Positions 37,721 to 46,339 of a stretch of 64,000 nt of DNA are shown piece by piece. The translations under genes and the position numbers were made by a program. The notes beneath the pieces are model-generated. The model had not been told where the DNA came from and did not search any database. It saw nothing but the letters and a program-made list of their open reading frames with translations. The stretch comes from G020353115 sp964389685 (GTDB lineage Bacteria > Bacteroidota > Bacteroidia > Bacteroidales > VadinHA17): NCBI GenBank assembly GCA_964389685.1, contig CAYMFM010000007.1, positions 1-64,000 of the forward strand, in the 5' to 3' direction. Positions within the stretch are counted from its first letter, which is position 1; every line of letters begins with the position of its first letter.

Positions 37721-37834
37721 ATTTAACCTCGGGTGGAATGCCCAGCTACTGATCGAAGCATCTCTGCATTACTCGCCTCCCACTTGCATTCACACAGTCC
37801 TGGCTCATGAGATCGCTCATAAATTCGCTAAGTT

Positions 37835-37883
37835 CCGGTCCACGAATCGCTTTCCCCTTGAAGTAGGATCACAGTTGGACCGG
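37835..37883. repeat. CCGGTCCA/TGGACCGG hairpin repeat
   Basis: CCGGTCCA ... TGGACCGG with the body CGAATCGCTTTCCCCTTGAA and AGTAGGATCACAGT. Same family as 29964-30013, 31797-31846, 41189-41239 and 44039-44085. Confidence 0.85.
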
Positions 37884-37975
37884 TGTTATTCATTGTTTAA
37901 TCCCTTTCGGGATTAATTTTATCTTGAAAGATAAATACAAAAAACCCACAACTTCTGTCACGGATTATATTTTTA

Positions 37976-38120
37976 CCGAGCACCGAGTCGGAGATCATGA
38001 CTTTGCAAGCAAATGTCATGAACGGAGACCCTGACCTCCTGAAAGTAGCGTCAGGGAACCCAGCACCGAGCCAAAGGCCCTGACCGAGCAGAGCGAGCGT
38101 CAGGGGACCGAGCACCGAGG
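37976..38120 (+). repeat. ACCGAGCACCGAG repeat cluster
   Basis: ACCGAGCACCGAGTCGGAGATCATGAC followed by further ACCGAGCA units and GACCGAGCAGAGCGAGCGTCAGG. A shorter copy with the same order lies at 57258-57312. Confidence 0.75.
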
Positions 38121-38234
38121 ACCTGCTCCGATTACCACTCACGGCTCTTTGCCCTATGCTCAATGCTTTGCCCTCCGTAGTTTTAACGAAGGAGGGGACC
38201 GAGCACCCAGTACCTACATTTTTCTACTCACCTC

Positions 38235-39410
38235 TCAACTTTTCCATCTCCTTCTCCTTACCACAAACCCCGTAATCACAAACAGGACGAACAACCCGGT
38301 AACAATCCATGCCCAGTAGTTGCTGATCTTCGATTCGACCCACATCTCATACGTTTCCAGGAAAAAATAGTCACCCTGGACAGTCCACAAAATGCCCCCA
38401 ACTCCGTTCAATTCGGGATTTGTATCAGCATATCCATTCGTAGCGATGATCCTGCCGGGCATCCTGATTTCCATGTCATAGCTTTCTGCTGAAAAGAATG
38501 GATCAGTCACTGTTTCCAAAACCGCCATAGTGCTATCTAATTCGGTTTTGAAGGAGGCATAGAACTCTTCACCAAGAACAGAGGTAATCAATAGTTCAAT
38601 GTCATCTCCTTCCTCCATTGATAGATCCTGTTCGATTTTTTCAATGGCTTGAATAACTTCTTCCTCTTCTCCCTCTTCAACCGTTTGGAGCGTTTCCTCT
38701 TCCTCCTCTTTTTCACTCTGGTCCATAGCAATAATTTGATGAACGAATGCTGACTCTTTTTCACTCATCTCTTCCTTATTGATAGCCAGATCGGGAAGAT
38801 CTCCAAACAGGTCATAGAAGATCTCAATGTATTGCCTGACCATTCCGGTCCACATCCAGGTCTCCGATTTTGTGTCAACGGTATCGGCTAATGCTCTGTA
38901 CCGGAGGGAATCACTTCCGCTTTTCAGATCTCCCTTGACTTTATCCGGCAGGTAGTAGAAGGCTAATTCCTCTTCTGAAAGGAAGTCAGAGGCCGGGCAG
39001 GTAATTGTCAAAACCTTATCAACGGTTTCGCTGTATCGAAATACCGTAGTGAACCATTTGAAGCTCTTTGAAAAATCTGTACTTCTTTTCAAATCCCGGT
39101 TACTTCCCGTATCGTTGATGTATTCCTCATTGATCCCTTCCACGCTGGCAAAATGCTTTTCCGCAGTAAGGATCCATATGGTATCGTTGTTCTCGTTCAG
39201 TTCATCCGTATATTCAATGGTCCATGTACTGTCAATGGGTACCCTGAAATTTTTGGGTTCAAATTCACGTTCATTGTCGTTTTTCACAATAACTTTTCTT
39301 GTTACCGATCCGTCTTCATGAACCGTGTTGATTACATGGGTTTCGTAATCGCACGAGAAGAATAACACCATGGATAGTATTGTAATTGATATTTTAACCT
39401 TCCGTTTCAT
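38235..39410 (-). CDS. Lipoprotein with acidic region and C-terminal membrane helix
   Basis: 391 residues. A lipoprotein signal ends MVLFFSC (Cys 20). A central strongly acidic segment (SEKEEEEETLQTVEEGEEEE, about 225-245) is followed by helical and beta regions. A membrane helix near residues 365-385 (YWAWIVTGLFVLFVITGFVV) is capped by RRRRWKS. Lipidation at one end and a helix at the other suggest it is held close to a membrane on both sides. It is third in the ECF sigma/anti-sigma operon and may be the target or the sensor; this is inference. Confidence 0.78.
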   Translation of the reverse strand: MKRKVKISITILSMVLFFSCDYETHVINTVHEDGSVTRKVIVKNDNEREFEPKNFRVPIDSTWTIEYTDELNENNDTIWILTAEKHFASVEGINEEYINDTGSNRDLKRSTDFSKSFKWFTTVFRYSETVDKVLTITCPASDFLSEEELAFYYLPDKVKGDLKSGSDSLRYRALADTVDTKSETWMWTGMVRQYIEIFYDLFGDLPDLAINKEEMSEKESAFVHQIIAMDQSEKEEEEETLQTVEEGEEEEVIQAIEKIEQDLSMEEGDDIELLITSVLGEEFYASFKTELDSTMAVLETVTDPFFSAESYDMEIRMPGRIIATNGYADTNPELNGVGGILWTVQGDYFFLETYEMWVESKISNYWAWIVTGLFVLFVITGFVVRRRRWKS

Positions 39411-39433
39411 GATTTCTAGTTTAATGGTTTAAC

Positions 39434-39979
39434 CTAAAGATCTAATTTGTCATCATTCTCTTTTTCAAGGTTTTGTCTGATCTTTTTTTGGATATAGGAT
39501 TCAACACCCCTGTTTTCTTTCATTTCATCAAAGTCTTTCTTCAGTTCAAGGTATGAATTCAGCAGTTCTTCCAGGTCGGATCTTGATACGGTGATGCTGT
39601 CATTTGCCATCTGATCTTTTGCAACCACATTCAGGAGGACCTTCTGCATGATTCCCAGGCCCGGTTCCTGGGACTGGAATGTGTTGACGGTTCTGACCAG
39701 TTGTTTCTCAAGCGAATTGATCCGGTCCGTGATGACAACCTGCTGGATGATGAAGATCCCGATAAAGAGCATTGCAGCTGCTGCCATAGCTCCACGGATC
39801 CACTTAACATCTGCCCAGCCAAACAGGTAATGGCTCAGCTTTTCAGGAATGGTCGGTTGTTGTTCTGCTTCCCGGATCTTATGCATGATACCATCAATCA
39901 GCTCCACCTTATCGGATAAAGCGGGTTTATTGTTTTTCAGGAATTCAATTACCCTGGAATAGTTGTTGTCTTTATTCAT
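39434..39979 (-). CDS. Putative anti-sigma factor
   Basis: 181 residues. A short cytoplasmic N-terminus (about 1-55), one membrane helix (about 58-80, GAMAAAAMLFIGIFIIQQVV) and an extracytoplasmic helical C-terminus with heptads. Its start lies 2 bases after the ECF sigma gene, the classic position for its membrane anti-sigma partner. No zinc-finger anti-sigma motif is visible, so the assignment rests on topology and position. Confidence 0.75.
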   Translation of the reverse strand: MNKDNNYSRVIEFLKNNKPALSDKVELIDGIMHKIREAEQQPTIPEKLSHYLFGWADVKWIRGAMAAAAMLFIGIFIIQQVVITDRINSLEKQLVRTVNTFQSQEPGLGIMQKVLLNVVAKDQMANDSITVSRSDLEELLNSYLELKKDFDEMKENRGVESYIQKKIRQNLEKENDDKLDL

Positions 39980-39981
39980 GT

Positions 39982-40527
39982 TCAGATGTGTTTTTCAATC
40001 AGTTTACCCATTTTTTGCCGGGCGTGGAACAGGTTGCTTTTGATCGATGTCCTGGTCATCCCGGTTATTTCTGAAATATCCTCACGCGACAGTCCCTCCA
40101 GCTCGCTCAGCACGAATACGATCTTCTGTTTTCTGCTCAACTGGTTTGTCAACCGGCGTATCATTTTCCCGATTTCTTTATTATCCAGCCTGGTGTCCGC
40201 ATTACTATCACTGAACACACCCGGTATGTTCCAGTTATTTGCATCCGGATAAACCATCGGATTTCTTTTTTTCTTTCGCAAGGCATCATAACAGCGGTTT
40301 ACAATGATTCGGTAGAGCCAGTTGCTGAAATTGTTCCGGGGATTAAACCCCTCGATTTTATTCCAGACAGAGATGAATGATTCCTGAACAATATCTTTTG
40401 CTTCATCTTCATCATTCATGATCCTGAAAGCGACCGAGAATGCAAAATCCGCGTAATTATCAACGAGCATTCTGAATGCGTTCTGGTCCCGGGTGATGCA
40501 GGCCTGGATGATTTCGGTTGTCTCCAA
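39982..40527 (-). CDS. ECF-type RNA polymerase sigma factor
   Basis: 181 residues. Region 2 is complete (NAFRMLVDNYADFAFSVAFR, DEAKDIVQESFISVWNKI, FSNWLYRIIVNRCYDALR), as is region 4 (LSRKQKIVFVLSELEGLSRE, DISEITGMTRTSIKSNLFHARQKM). It would direct RNA polymerase to stress- or envelope-responsive promoters, probably including its own. It heads an operon with the membrane protein and the lipoprotein downstream (gaps 2 and 23 bases). Confidence 0.95.
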   Translation of the reverse strand: METTEIIQACITRDQNAFRMLVDNYADFAFSVAFRIMNDEDEAKDIVQESFISVWNKIEGFNPRNNFSNWLYRIIVNRCYDALRKKKRNPMVYPDANNWNIPGVFSDSNADTRLDNKEIGKMIRRLTNQLSRKQKIVFVLSELEGLSREDISEITGMTRTSIKSNLFHARQKMGKLIEKHI

Positions 40528-40745
40528 AATAGATCGCTTCGGTTACTTATAATACGTTTATTTTAAGGCAAGGTAAAAAACAATTCGGGATTTAATTTAG
40601 GATCGCCTTGAGAAATTATTCGCCTCCCTCTCACAGAGTGATACCTTTGGTAAGGCGCTCGTACTTGTTATCTGTCTAAGAACATATAACATAACTCACC
40701 CGGGTTTCGTATAATGAAGTAAACGAGGAAGAAAGGAGGCCCACA

Positions 40746-41153
40746 ATGAAAAGTACAGTTAAAATTCTAATTATCTATTTCGTTTTAAGTCTTGGCAATA
40801 TCTCATTTGCACAGAAACCTGAAGACGAAAAAGTGGTTACTAGCAGGGACATACAACATGTTGAATTGACTAAAAAGGAGTTGAAAATGAATTACTACCA
40901 GGCAACCTACTGTCTTTACAATGATCAGTTTGATGAAGCACTGGTGCTTTTTGCAAAGCTGGCAATAAACGATCCGTCAAATTCGAATTTTTTATATCAT
41001 GTTGGACTCTGTTATTATCATAAAAGCAATTATCCTGCTGCAAAGGATTTTTTCATGATTGCTTCCGAGAGTACCAGCAAGAAATACAGAGATAATGCAT
41101 TTGAACGAAATGCTCCCCTTGAGGTGTTTGATTACCTGGCAGAAATTAAATGA
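40746..41153 (+). CDS. Short secreted TPR protein, possibly a truncated OmpA-family gene
   Basis: 135 residues behind an excellent SD (GGAGG). Signal peptide MKSTVKILIIYFVLSLGNISFAQ. The rest is a two-helix TPR-like unit (YYQATYCLYNDQFDEALVLF, FLYHVGLCYYHKSNYPAAKDF) ending ERNAPLEVFDYLAEIK. This is the usual N-terminal part of Bacteroidota OmpA/PD40 proteins (KYRDNAFERNAPLE corresponds to the K-x-x-APxEA motif), which normally continue for 400 or more residues. Here it stops, and no OmpA domain follows, so it is either a short form or a truncated gene. Confidence 0.72.
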   Translation: MKSTVKILIIYFVLSLGNISFAQKPEDEKVVTSRDIQHVELTKKELKMNYYQATYCLYNDQFDEALVLFAKLAINDPSNSNFLYHVGLCYYHKSNYPAAKDFFMIASESTSKKYRDNAFERNAPLEVFDYLAEIK

Positions 41154-41569
41154 GGATTGAAAAAAGGATGAACCCCCACTCGCCGTAACCCGGTCCATGA
41201 ATCATTTTTCCGTTGAAGAAGGATCGTAGTTGGACCCGGATTTTTACGGTTATCTATTCCAGGGGCTCAAGCCCCTGGTTATTATCTTTCATCCCCTTCG
41301 GGGATTGGTTATCTTGGATTTAGAGACAACCGAGGTACAAAAAAAGCCCCAAACTATAAAGCATGGGGCAAAGAGCATGGAGTATTAAATCACAAAATCC
41401 TCCATCGGAGTCCTTTGGACAAAAAACAAATAACAAATAATAACCAAGTTTCAAATTTCAAATTCCAACCCATTTTAGATTTGAATTTTGCTATTTGGAA
41501 TTTATTTGTCTTTTATCTGTTGTGATTTGGAATTTGCATTATCTACGAACTGCTTATTTTTTCTAGCCA
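41154..41569. other. Repeat-filled spacer
   Basis: 416 bases. It contains the CCCGGTCCA hairpin (41189-41239), a CAGGGGCTCAAGCCCCTG palindrome (about 41261-41278), an ATCCCCTTCGGGGAT palindrome (about 41292-41306) and low-complexity AT-rich sequence from 41390 on with repeated AATTTGAATTTTG-like text. No gene. Confidence 0.6.
41189..41239. repeat. CCGGTCCA/TGGACCGG hairpin repeat
   Basis: CCCGGTCCATGAATCATTTT ... GTAGTTGGACCCGG, one further member of the family, here following the short TPR gene. Confidence 0.85.
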
Positions 41570-41905
41570 TCACGCCACCTCTTCTGGCGTCACTGTCCCA
41601 ATCTCCAACTTATTCTTCTTCCGGTACCCCATCATCTCCTGATGCAGTTTGGTATGCTTCACTACTTCAGCCAACTTTGCAATGGAGTCAAACCCCAACT
41701 CCATAAGCACCGGCACCCATTCCTCCGGAATCCCCAGGTCGATGTATACCTGCAGCCTGCTGCCTTCCGCCTTCTGCCTTCCCTCCGGCCTCATTTGCGG
41801 GAAAAATATCACATCCTGGATGGAAGGTGAAGTGTAGGAGGGAGTTGTTAAGTTTTGGAAAGTGAGTGGAGACAAATGTTTGACAAGGATCTGCTCACTC
41901 ATCAC
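41570..41905 (-). pseudogene. Lysyl-tRNA synthetase C-terminal remnant
   Basis: The 111-codon frame contains SIQDVIFFPQMRPE, which matches the end of the catalytic domain of class-II LysRS, then LGIPEEWVPVLMELGFDSI and TKLHQEMMGYRKKNKLEI, the C-terminal extension of the Bacteroidota LysRS. A TGA stop after TPEEVA interrupts the expected WLEK tail, which follows directly in frame (about 41550-41568). The N-terminal third of the frame does not belong. It is a 3' fragment only, without catalytic function, lying directly downstream of a large TPR gene on the same strand. Confidence 0.65.
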
Positions 41906-41932
41906 AATTCACTGCTCACTTCTTGTCACGCG

Positions 41933-43852
41933 TCACGCGTCACTTGTCACTTTTTCTCTGGTAAGGGCTTGTTCGACTTCCTGGAGAATTAGGTAATGAT
42001 CATGATTATATGAGGGCCTTAGATCCCAGGCCTTTTGCAGAATTTCATTGGACTCCTGATAACTTTCTTTCTTATAAAGTCCTAAACCATATGTATAAAG
42101 ATAATTCCAATTGTCAGGATAATTTTCAACGATAGGAATGATTAAACTAACTCCCTCGTTAATATCAATATCATTGAAGATTAGAAAATGGGCGAAACTG
42201 TTTATTAGTTCAAAATTATTTGGGTTCAAACTGATGGCATGTCCATAATATTCTTCCGCTTTGATTAAATTATTTCCACGTTCGTAACTTAAAGCATTCC
42301 ACCATAGTTTATTTACTTCTGACCAACCCTGCTCTTGTGCTATCTTGTTAAGATTTGTGAGGTACTCATTAGCTAATAATGAATCGCCATTTGAAATGGC
42401 ACAAACTGATTGCCAGTGAGTGATAATAGGATCATCTGGCCATATTTCAAGTCCGTCTTCAAACGTCTTCAATGCTTTCCTATATTCTCCAATTTTATTG
42501 TAAACATTTCCAAGTAAAGTATAATAATAGACCCATAGTTTAATTTTGCTTCCAAGGTATTCATTTAATCCAATGCCCTTTTCTAATGCTTCTCTTGCTT
42601 GTTGCCATTGGTTCAAATTGTAATTGATCCAGCCAGCAGTATACAACTTCTGTGTAGAGTAGGGATTGATCTTTAAATTTCGATTAATATAACTTAGTTG
42701 TTCTTTTGGCTTTTTATCAACCATCGCTTTCACTTCACGTATTTCCAATTGAATATCATTTGGCACTTTATTAATCTGATCAAATGCTTCATATGCCCAC
42801 TTTTTACTTTGGCTGGATTGTCCAATATCTCTAAATGCGTGTGTAAGAAATAACATTGGTGCAACAAATGTTGAGTCAATTTCTAAAGCTTTATTGTATT
42901 GCTCAATTGCTGAGAAATAATCTAAAAGACCATGATAACTTCTTCCCTGAATATAATGTTTGTATGCATTAGCAGATGATGTGAAAGCATCCCTCAATTC
43001 AATGGGCAAATGTTGTTCCAGTGATTTTATTTCTAAATAATTCATTATTAGACCAGACAGCGAATCTGTTATAATGAAGAAATCATTTTCGGAATTGCCG
43101 TTTACCTCAAATGATTTATAAATTTCTTCAGTTCTTGAATCCGTCAAATTGGCTGTAATTCGGATATTATTACCAGATTTATATATATTACCGATGATAA
43201 CTGTATTCGCTTTAAGCTTTGTCGCAACAGAATTAGCTAAAGATGGTTCAATGGATGCATAGTTAATTTGTACTTTGCCCCCAAGAATATCATTAACGGG
43301 TTGTGCTTGACGTACTGAGAGCTCTTCTGAATTTGACAGTGAAGTGATGAGAAGATTTTGAAGTCCTTGTTGCCAAACACTGAATAAAGTATCTATAGTT
43401 AAGTTATTAAATGGCATCACAGCAATAGAGATCCTTCCATCTTCATCTCTAATCTCTTCAAATTTATCTTTCTTGAAAATTTTTGGGTAAAGGAGTACAC
43501 AAACTACCACAACCAGAATAGCAATAATAACATCGCTAATTTTAAATCGTCTTTTATCAGGTTTTATTGAAATTTTTTTCTGCTTTAATACTGTAACAGG
43601 CTCAGTTTTTTTCAGACCATCAGGAGTAAAATCAAATATCCAGGACAGTATAGCTACGATTGGAAAACCGATTATCAACAATAAGATCACCAGAGTTGCA
43701 GTCCAATCAGGAAGGTGCAACGGTTCAGCTACATTATTGACCAATTCAATGATTACGTATGCTGCCCCGGAATACATGACAACTACACGGAACACCTTCC
43801 TTCGTTTCAGTTCCTGCCAGAATTGAAATGGATTGTTGGATTGTTCAGGCAT
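41933..43852 (-). CDS. Membrane-anchored FlgO-like/TPR protein (ELKRRKV family)
   Basis: 639 residues from MPEQSNNPFQFWQELKRRKV; the start is set by conservation with neighbours, and the longer frame to 44047 contains repeat sequence. Residues 1-90: conserved three-helix membrane domain (LVNNVAEPLHLPDWTATLVI, ILSWIFDFTPDGLKKT). A fourth helix lies near 110-130. Residues 150-280: FlgO/TolB-N-like domain (RISIAVMPFNNLT, LKANTVIIGNIYKSGNNIRI). Residues 290-630: seven or more TPRs (AIEQYNKALEIDSTFVAPML, AEEYYGHAISLNPNNFEL). It ends with the family tail WDLRPSYNHDHYLILQEVEQ. The topology suggests cytoplasmic TPRs or a periplasmic domain, depending on helix number; function unproven. Confidence 0.82.
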   Translation of the reverse strand: MPEQSNNPFQFWQELKRRKVFRVVVMYSGAAYVIIELVNNVAEPLHLPDWTATLVILLLIIGFPIVAILSWIFDFTPDGLKKTEPVTVLKQKKISIKPDKRRFKISDVIIAILVVVVCVLLYPKIFKKDKFEEIRDEDGRISIAVMPFNNLTIDTLFSVWQQGLQNLLITSLSNSEELSVRQAQPVNDILGGKVQINYASIEPSLANSVATKLKANTVIIGNIYKSGNNIRITANLTDSRTEEIYKSFEVNGNSENDFFIITDSLSGLIMNYLEIKSLEQHLPIELRDAFTSSANAYKHYIQGRSYHGLLDYFSAIEQYNKALEIDSTFVAPMLFLTHAFRDIGQSSQSKKWAYEAFDQINKVPNDIQLEIREVKAMVDKKPKEQLSYINRNLKINPYSTQKLYTAGWINYNLNQWQQAREALEKGIGLNEYLGSKIKLWVYYYTLLGNVYNKIGEYRKALKTFEDGLEIWPDDPIITHWQSVCAISNGDSLLANEYLTNLNKIAQEQGWSEVNKLWWNALSYERGNNLIKAEEYYGHAISLNPNNFELINSFAHFLIFNDIDINEGVSLIIPIVENYPDNWNYLYTYGLGLYKKESYQESNEILQKAWDLRPSYNHDHYLILQEVEQALTREKVTSDA

Positions 43853-44038
43853 GGGATTGGTTTGGATAGATAAATATAATCCAAAAGGTTTTGAAATCCA
43901 ATTTACAACCTCGTAGAGGTTGCACATTGGTAGAAACAGTTGGAGTACAAGAAAAACCGCCGAAACTACCATGTCTTCTTCTTGGGAAAGCCAATCATTC
44001 AGCGGTATTCTCCGGCGCTGATCAGAACGCTTCTGCCC

Positions 44039-44085
44039 CCGGTCCATGAAACGACTTCCCTTTTAAGAAGGATGGTAGTTGGACC
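44039..44085. repeat. CCGGTCCA hairpin repeat
   Basis: CCGGTCCATGAAACGACTTCC ... GTAGTTGGACC. It follows a GCGCTGATCAGAACGCTTCTGC segment that also precedes this hairpin in the 282-bp repeats. The rest of the spacer 43853-44579 holds the long hairpin at 44108-44179, an AATCCCATCCGGGATT palindrome, a GATTAACGAACGCCG unit and a CCTGCCTG/CAGGCAGG palindrome. Confidence 0.8.
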
Positions 44086-44107
44086 AGGATTTTCCCGGCT
44101 ACATTTA

Positions 44108-44179
44108 CCCCAGGCTTGCCCTGTGAAATAATGCTTCGCATTAGTGGCTTGGCCACTATTTCACAGGGCGGGCCTGGGG
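44108..44179. repeat. Long GCCCTGTGAAATA stem-loop
   Basis: CCCCAGGCTTGCCCTGTGAAATA pairs with TATTTCACAGGGCGGGCCTGGGG, 21 of 23 positions, around a loop that itself folds (AGTGGCTTGGCCACT). The same inner arms appear at 17861-17907. Confidence 0.85.
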
Positions 44180-44435
44180 CTATTCATTATTAAATCCCAT
44201 CCGGGATTTATTTTATCTTTAATATGGATACAATTAAGATACAGGGCCGAGCGTCAATGATTAGTCTAGTGGACTAATTTAGCGCAGCGCCGTCGGCAAG
44301 CCTTTGGCGGCCGGTAGAGGAGCCAGGTTGAGCAGAGAAGCACCAACCGAGGAAGAACAAAGTGATGACGAGCTCACGAACTGCTGGAAGCAGTGAGTAA
44401 TCGGAGGATTGAGGCTAGAATGAATATCCAACACT

Positions 44436-44461
44436 GATTAACGAACGCCGATTTTAGAAGT
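44436..44461 (+). repeat. GATTAACGAACGCCG repeat unit
   Basis: This unit also occurs at 57404-57429, with a diverged form near 57553-57580 and a half copy at the right edge of the window (63976-63998). Confidence 0.7.
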
Positions 44462-44493
44462 AGAAAAACTTCTTAAATTGTTAATCGGTGTTC

Positions 44494-44513
44494 CCTGCCT
44501 GCTGCAGGCAGGC
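44494..44513. repeat. CCTGCCTG/CAGGCAGG palindrome
   Basis: CCTGCCTGCTGCAGGCAGG, a REP-like palindrome that also occurs in variant form at 49740-49759 (perfect) and 57114-57134, and in the GC-rich core of the 129-bp repeats. Confidence 0.75.
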
Positions 44514-44579
44514 TTGTTCTTAAGTCAATTCATATCTATTGCTTTTGCCACACTGCCACCTCTGCAGGGTTCAACCTTT

Positions 44580-45506
44580 TCAGGCTTTGATACTGTGCTC
44601 TATCGTAATCACCACATTCCCTTTTTTGCGCCATGTTTCAACATACCTGTGAGCCTCAACAATCTGTTCCAATGGATAGCATCTGTCTATGATGGGTTTT
44701 AACTTTCCCGCCTCAATTATCCCCTTGAGGAATTTCAGATCTTCAGTCCCGGGATTAACTGAATCGTGAACGGAGAGAAAGATTCCTTCTTTCTTTAGCA
44801 ATTTTTTGCTGCGTGAACGGGAAGCTTTTCCTACAGCATCAAATATAACATCATAGGTTTCGCCGCTTTCAGTAAAATCGGCTGAAGTATAATCAATTAC
44901 TGCATCAGCCCCCAGCGATTTAACCAATTCCAAATTAGCGGTACTGCATACTCCGGTCACTTCAGCTCCAAAGTACCTTGCAAGCTGTACCGCATAGGTA
45001 CCTACAGCTCCGGAAGCGCCATAAATAAGAACTTTGTGACCCTTCCGGATATTCCCTTTTTGGATGTGACTCAATGCTGTAAGTCCACCGCCGGGAATGG
45101 CGGCAGCTTCCTCAAAGGTCAAATTGGCCGGTTTTCTTGCCACCAGCCCTTTTTTGGCTACCTTACCATCCTCGGGCAGGCATTTGTATTCTGCATAGGC
45201 ACCAAAACCAAAACCGGTAAATGCAAAAACTGGATCACCTTTCTTAAATCGTGTAACATCTTTACCTGTTGCTTCAACTTCACCAGCCAGCTCAAGACCC
45301 AGAATGTTTACTTTTTTTGGCCTCAGGAGGCCGTTATAAAACCTTGCAGCAAACGGATCCGGCTTTCGCATGCGCCAGTCTCCTGATGTAACGGTTGTTG
45401 CGTATATTCTAACCAGTATTTCATTATCCTTGGGAGGTGGTTTTTCCACCTCTTTGATCCGGAGAACATCCGGAGACCCGTATTTTGTGTATACAACTGC
45501 TTTCAT
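44580..45506 (-). CDS. NAD(P)-dependent quinone oxidoreductase-like protein (MDR family)
   Basis: 308 residues. Medium-chain dehydrogenase/reductase fold: MKAVVYTKYGSPDVLRIKEV at the start, GASGAVGTYAVQLARYFGAE nucleotide-binding turn near residue 150, and GNVVITIEH at the end. It lacks the catalytic zinc cysteine cluster of alcohol dehydrogenases, so it belongs to the quinone-oxidoreductase branch. Start set at ATG 45506, with GAGGAA eight bases upstream. It is last in a probable operon that starts at 49511, and is the intact paralogue of the truncated copy at 46332-46568. Confidence 0.9.
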   Translation of the reverse strand: MKAVVYTKYGSPDVLRIKEVEKPPPKDNEILVRIYATTVTSGDWRMRKPDPFAARFYNGLLRPKKVNILGLELAGEVEATGKDVTRFKKGDPVFAFTGFGFGAYAEYKCLPEDGKVAKKGLVARKPANLTFEEAAAIPGGGLTALSHIQKGNIRKGHKVLIYGASGAVGTYAVQLARYFGAEVTGVCSTANLELVKSLGADAVIDYTSADFTESGETYDVIFDAVGKASRSRSKKLLKKEGIFLSVHDSVNPGTEDLKFLKGIIEAGKLKPIIDRCYPLEQIVEAHRYVETWRKKGNVVITIEHSIKA

Positions 45507-45563
45507 CAATTTCCTCATCATTTATTTGATCAACTTTATCACCTGATCGGATACCTGAATAAT

Positions 45564-46339
45564 CTACGGGACAGAACTTGCATCAGCCAGTACTTTGATC
45601 AGTGTATCGCAACCGCCATTCTTTATGAATTCGGTATGATCAGCGATTGTCTTAAAGCGTTTTCCTGTTATTTTATGGCATTCCATTTCATATCCGGTCG
45701 TTTCATAGAATGACAGAAGTATTTTTTCCGCAACCGGATCGGGGAAAGAGAATTTATATGAATTTTTTCTAATTCGGTCGAGTGTATTCATCCATACGGC
45801 AGCACTGAGCGCCCCGCATCCTTTCCCGCTCAAACCGAGCCCACCTGCAAATCCGGAAGCCATGACCATTTCGGCATCTGTACCTCCCATTTTTCAGCCA
45901 GTTTAAAGCAGCCCCAGAATTTTCCGGAGAAAAAGTATTTCGCTAGGCTGAATTTGTTTGACCAGTCACAGTTTGTTATTTCCGAACAGTCGGGACTTTT
46001 TGTCCTGTTTATAAAGGATCTCATAACGTGCTGAGTTGCTTTGATGCTCATTCCGATAGCCCGGTCCCGGTTACTGCACCTGCGAAAAGATTCCGATCCC
46101 ACAGCACAGGAAGCCCCCCATAACATTCCGCATTGATATCCTTGCTGAAGTATTCCACCAGCTAACAGGTCCACGGCACGTTCCTCATTCTCCAGCGGAT
46201 GATCAAATTCCCGGTTTAATATGTAAAAGAATGTTCGCGAGCAGGTACCCAATTTCATGAATACCCTTTTGGTTTTCCGCCGAACCTTTCTTGATTTCAT
46301 CGTTTTCATCCAGTTCTTCCGGTTTATCAGGTTATTCAT
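45564..46339 (-). pseudogene. C_GCAxxG_C_C family redox protein with internal deletion
   Basis: The first part (from ATG 46339) contains LGTCSRTFFYILNREFDHP, GGILQQGYQCGMLWGASCAVG and CDWSNKFSLAKYFFSG, ending FKLAEKW. The second part resumes in another frame as MGGTDAEMVMASGFAGGLGL, SGKGCGALSAAVWMNTL and GGCDTLIKVLA. The family normally has about 40 more residues between these parts. The two frames overlap on GAAAAATGGGAGG, which suggests deletion between short matches. The conserved cysteines survive, but the protein is broken unless frameshifting occurs. It overlaps the upstream truncated oxidoreductase by 8 bases. Confidence 0.75.

Larger units (their letters stand above)
37721..38234. other. 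Repeat-filled spacer
   Basis: 514 bases made mostly of dispersed repeats: a diverged GCTACTGATCGAAGCATC segment, the CCGGTCCA hairpin (37835-37883), an AATCCCTTTCGGGATT palindrome, an AACCCACAACTTCTGTCACGG segment, and ACCGAGCACCGAGTCGGAG units (37976-38120). No gene is seen. Confidence 0.6.

Noticed and set aside
44580..45506. Zinc alcohol dehydrogenase
   Set aside because: The structural and catalytic zinc cysteine motifs are missing; it fits the quinone-oxidoreductase branch.
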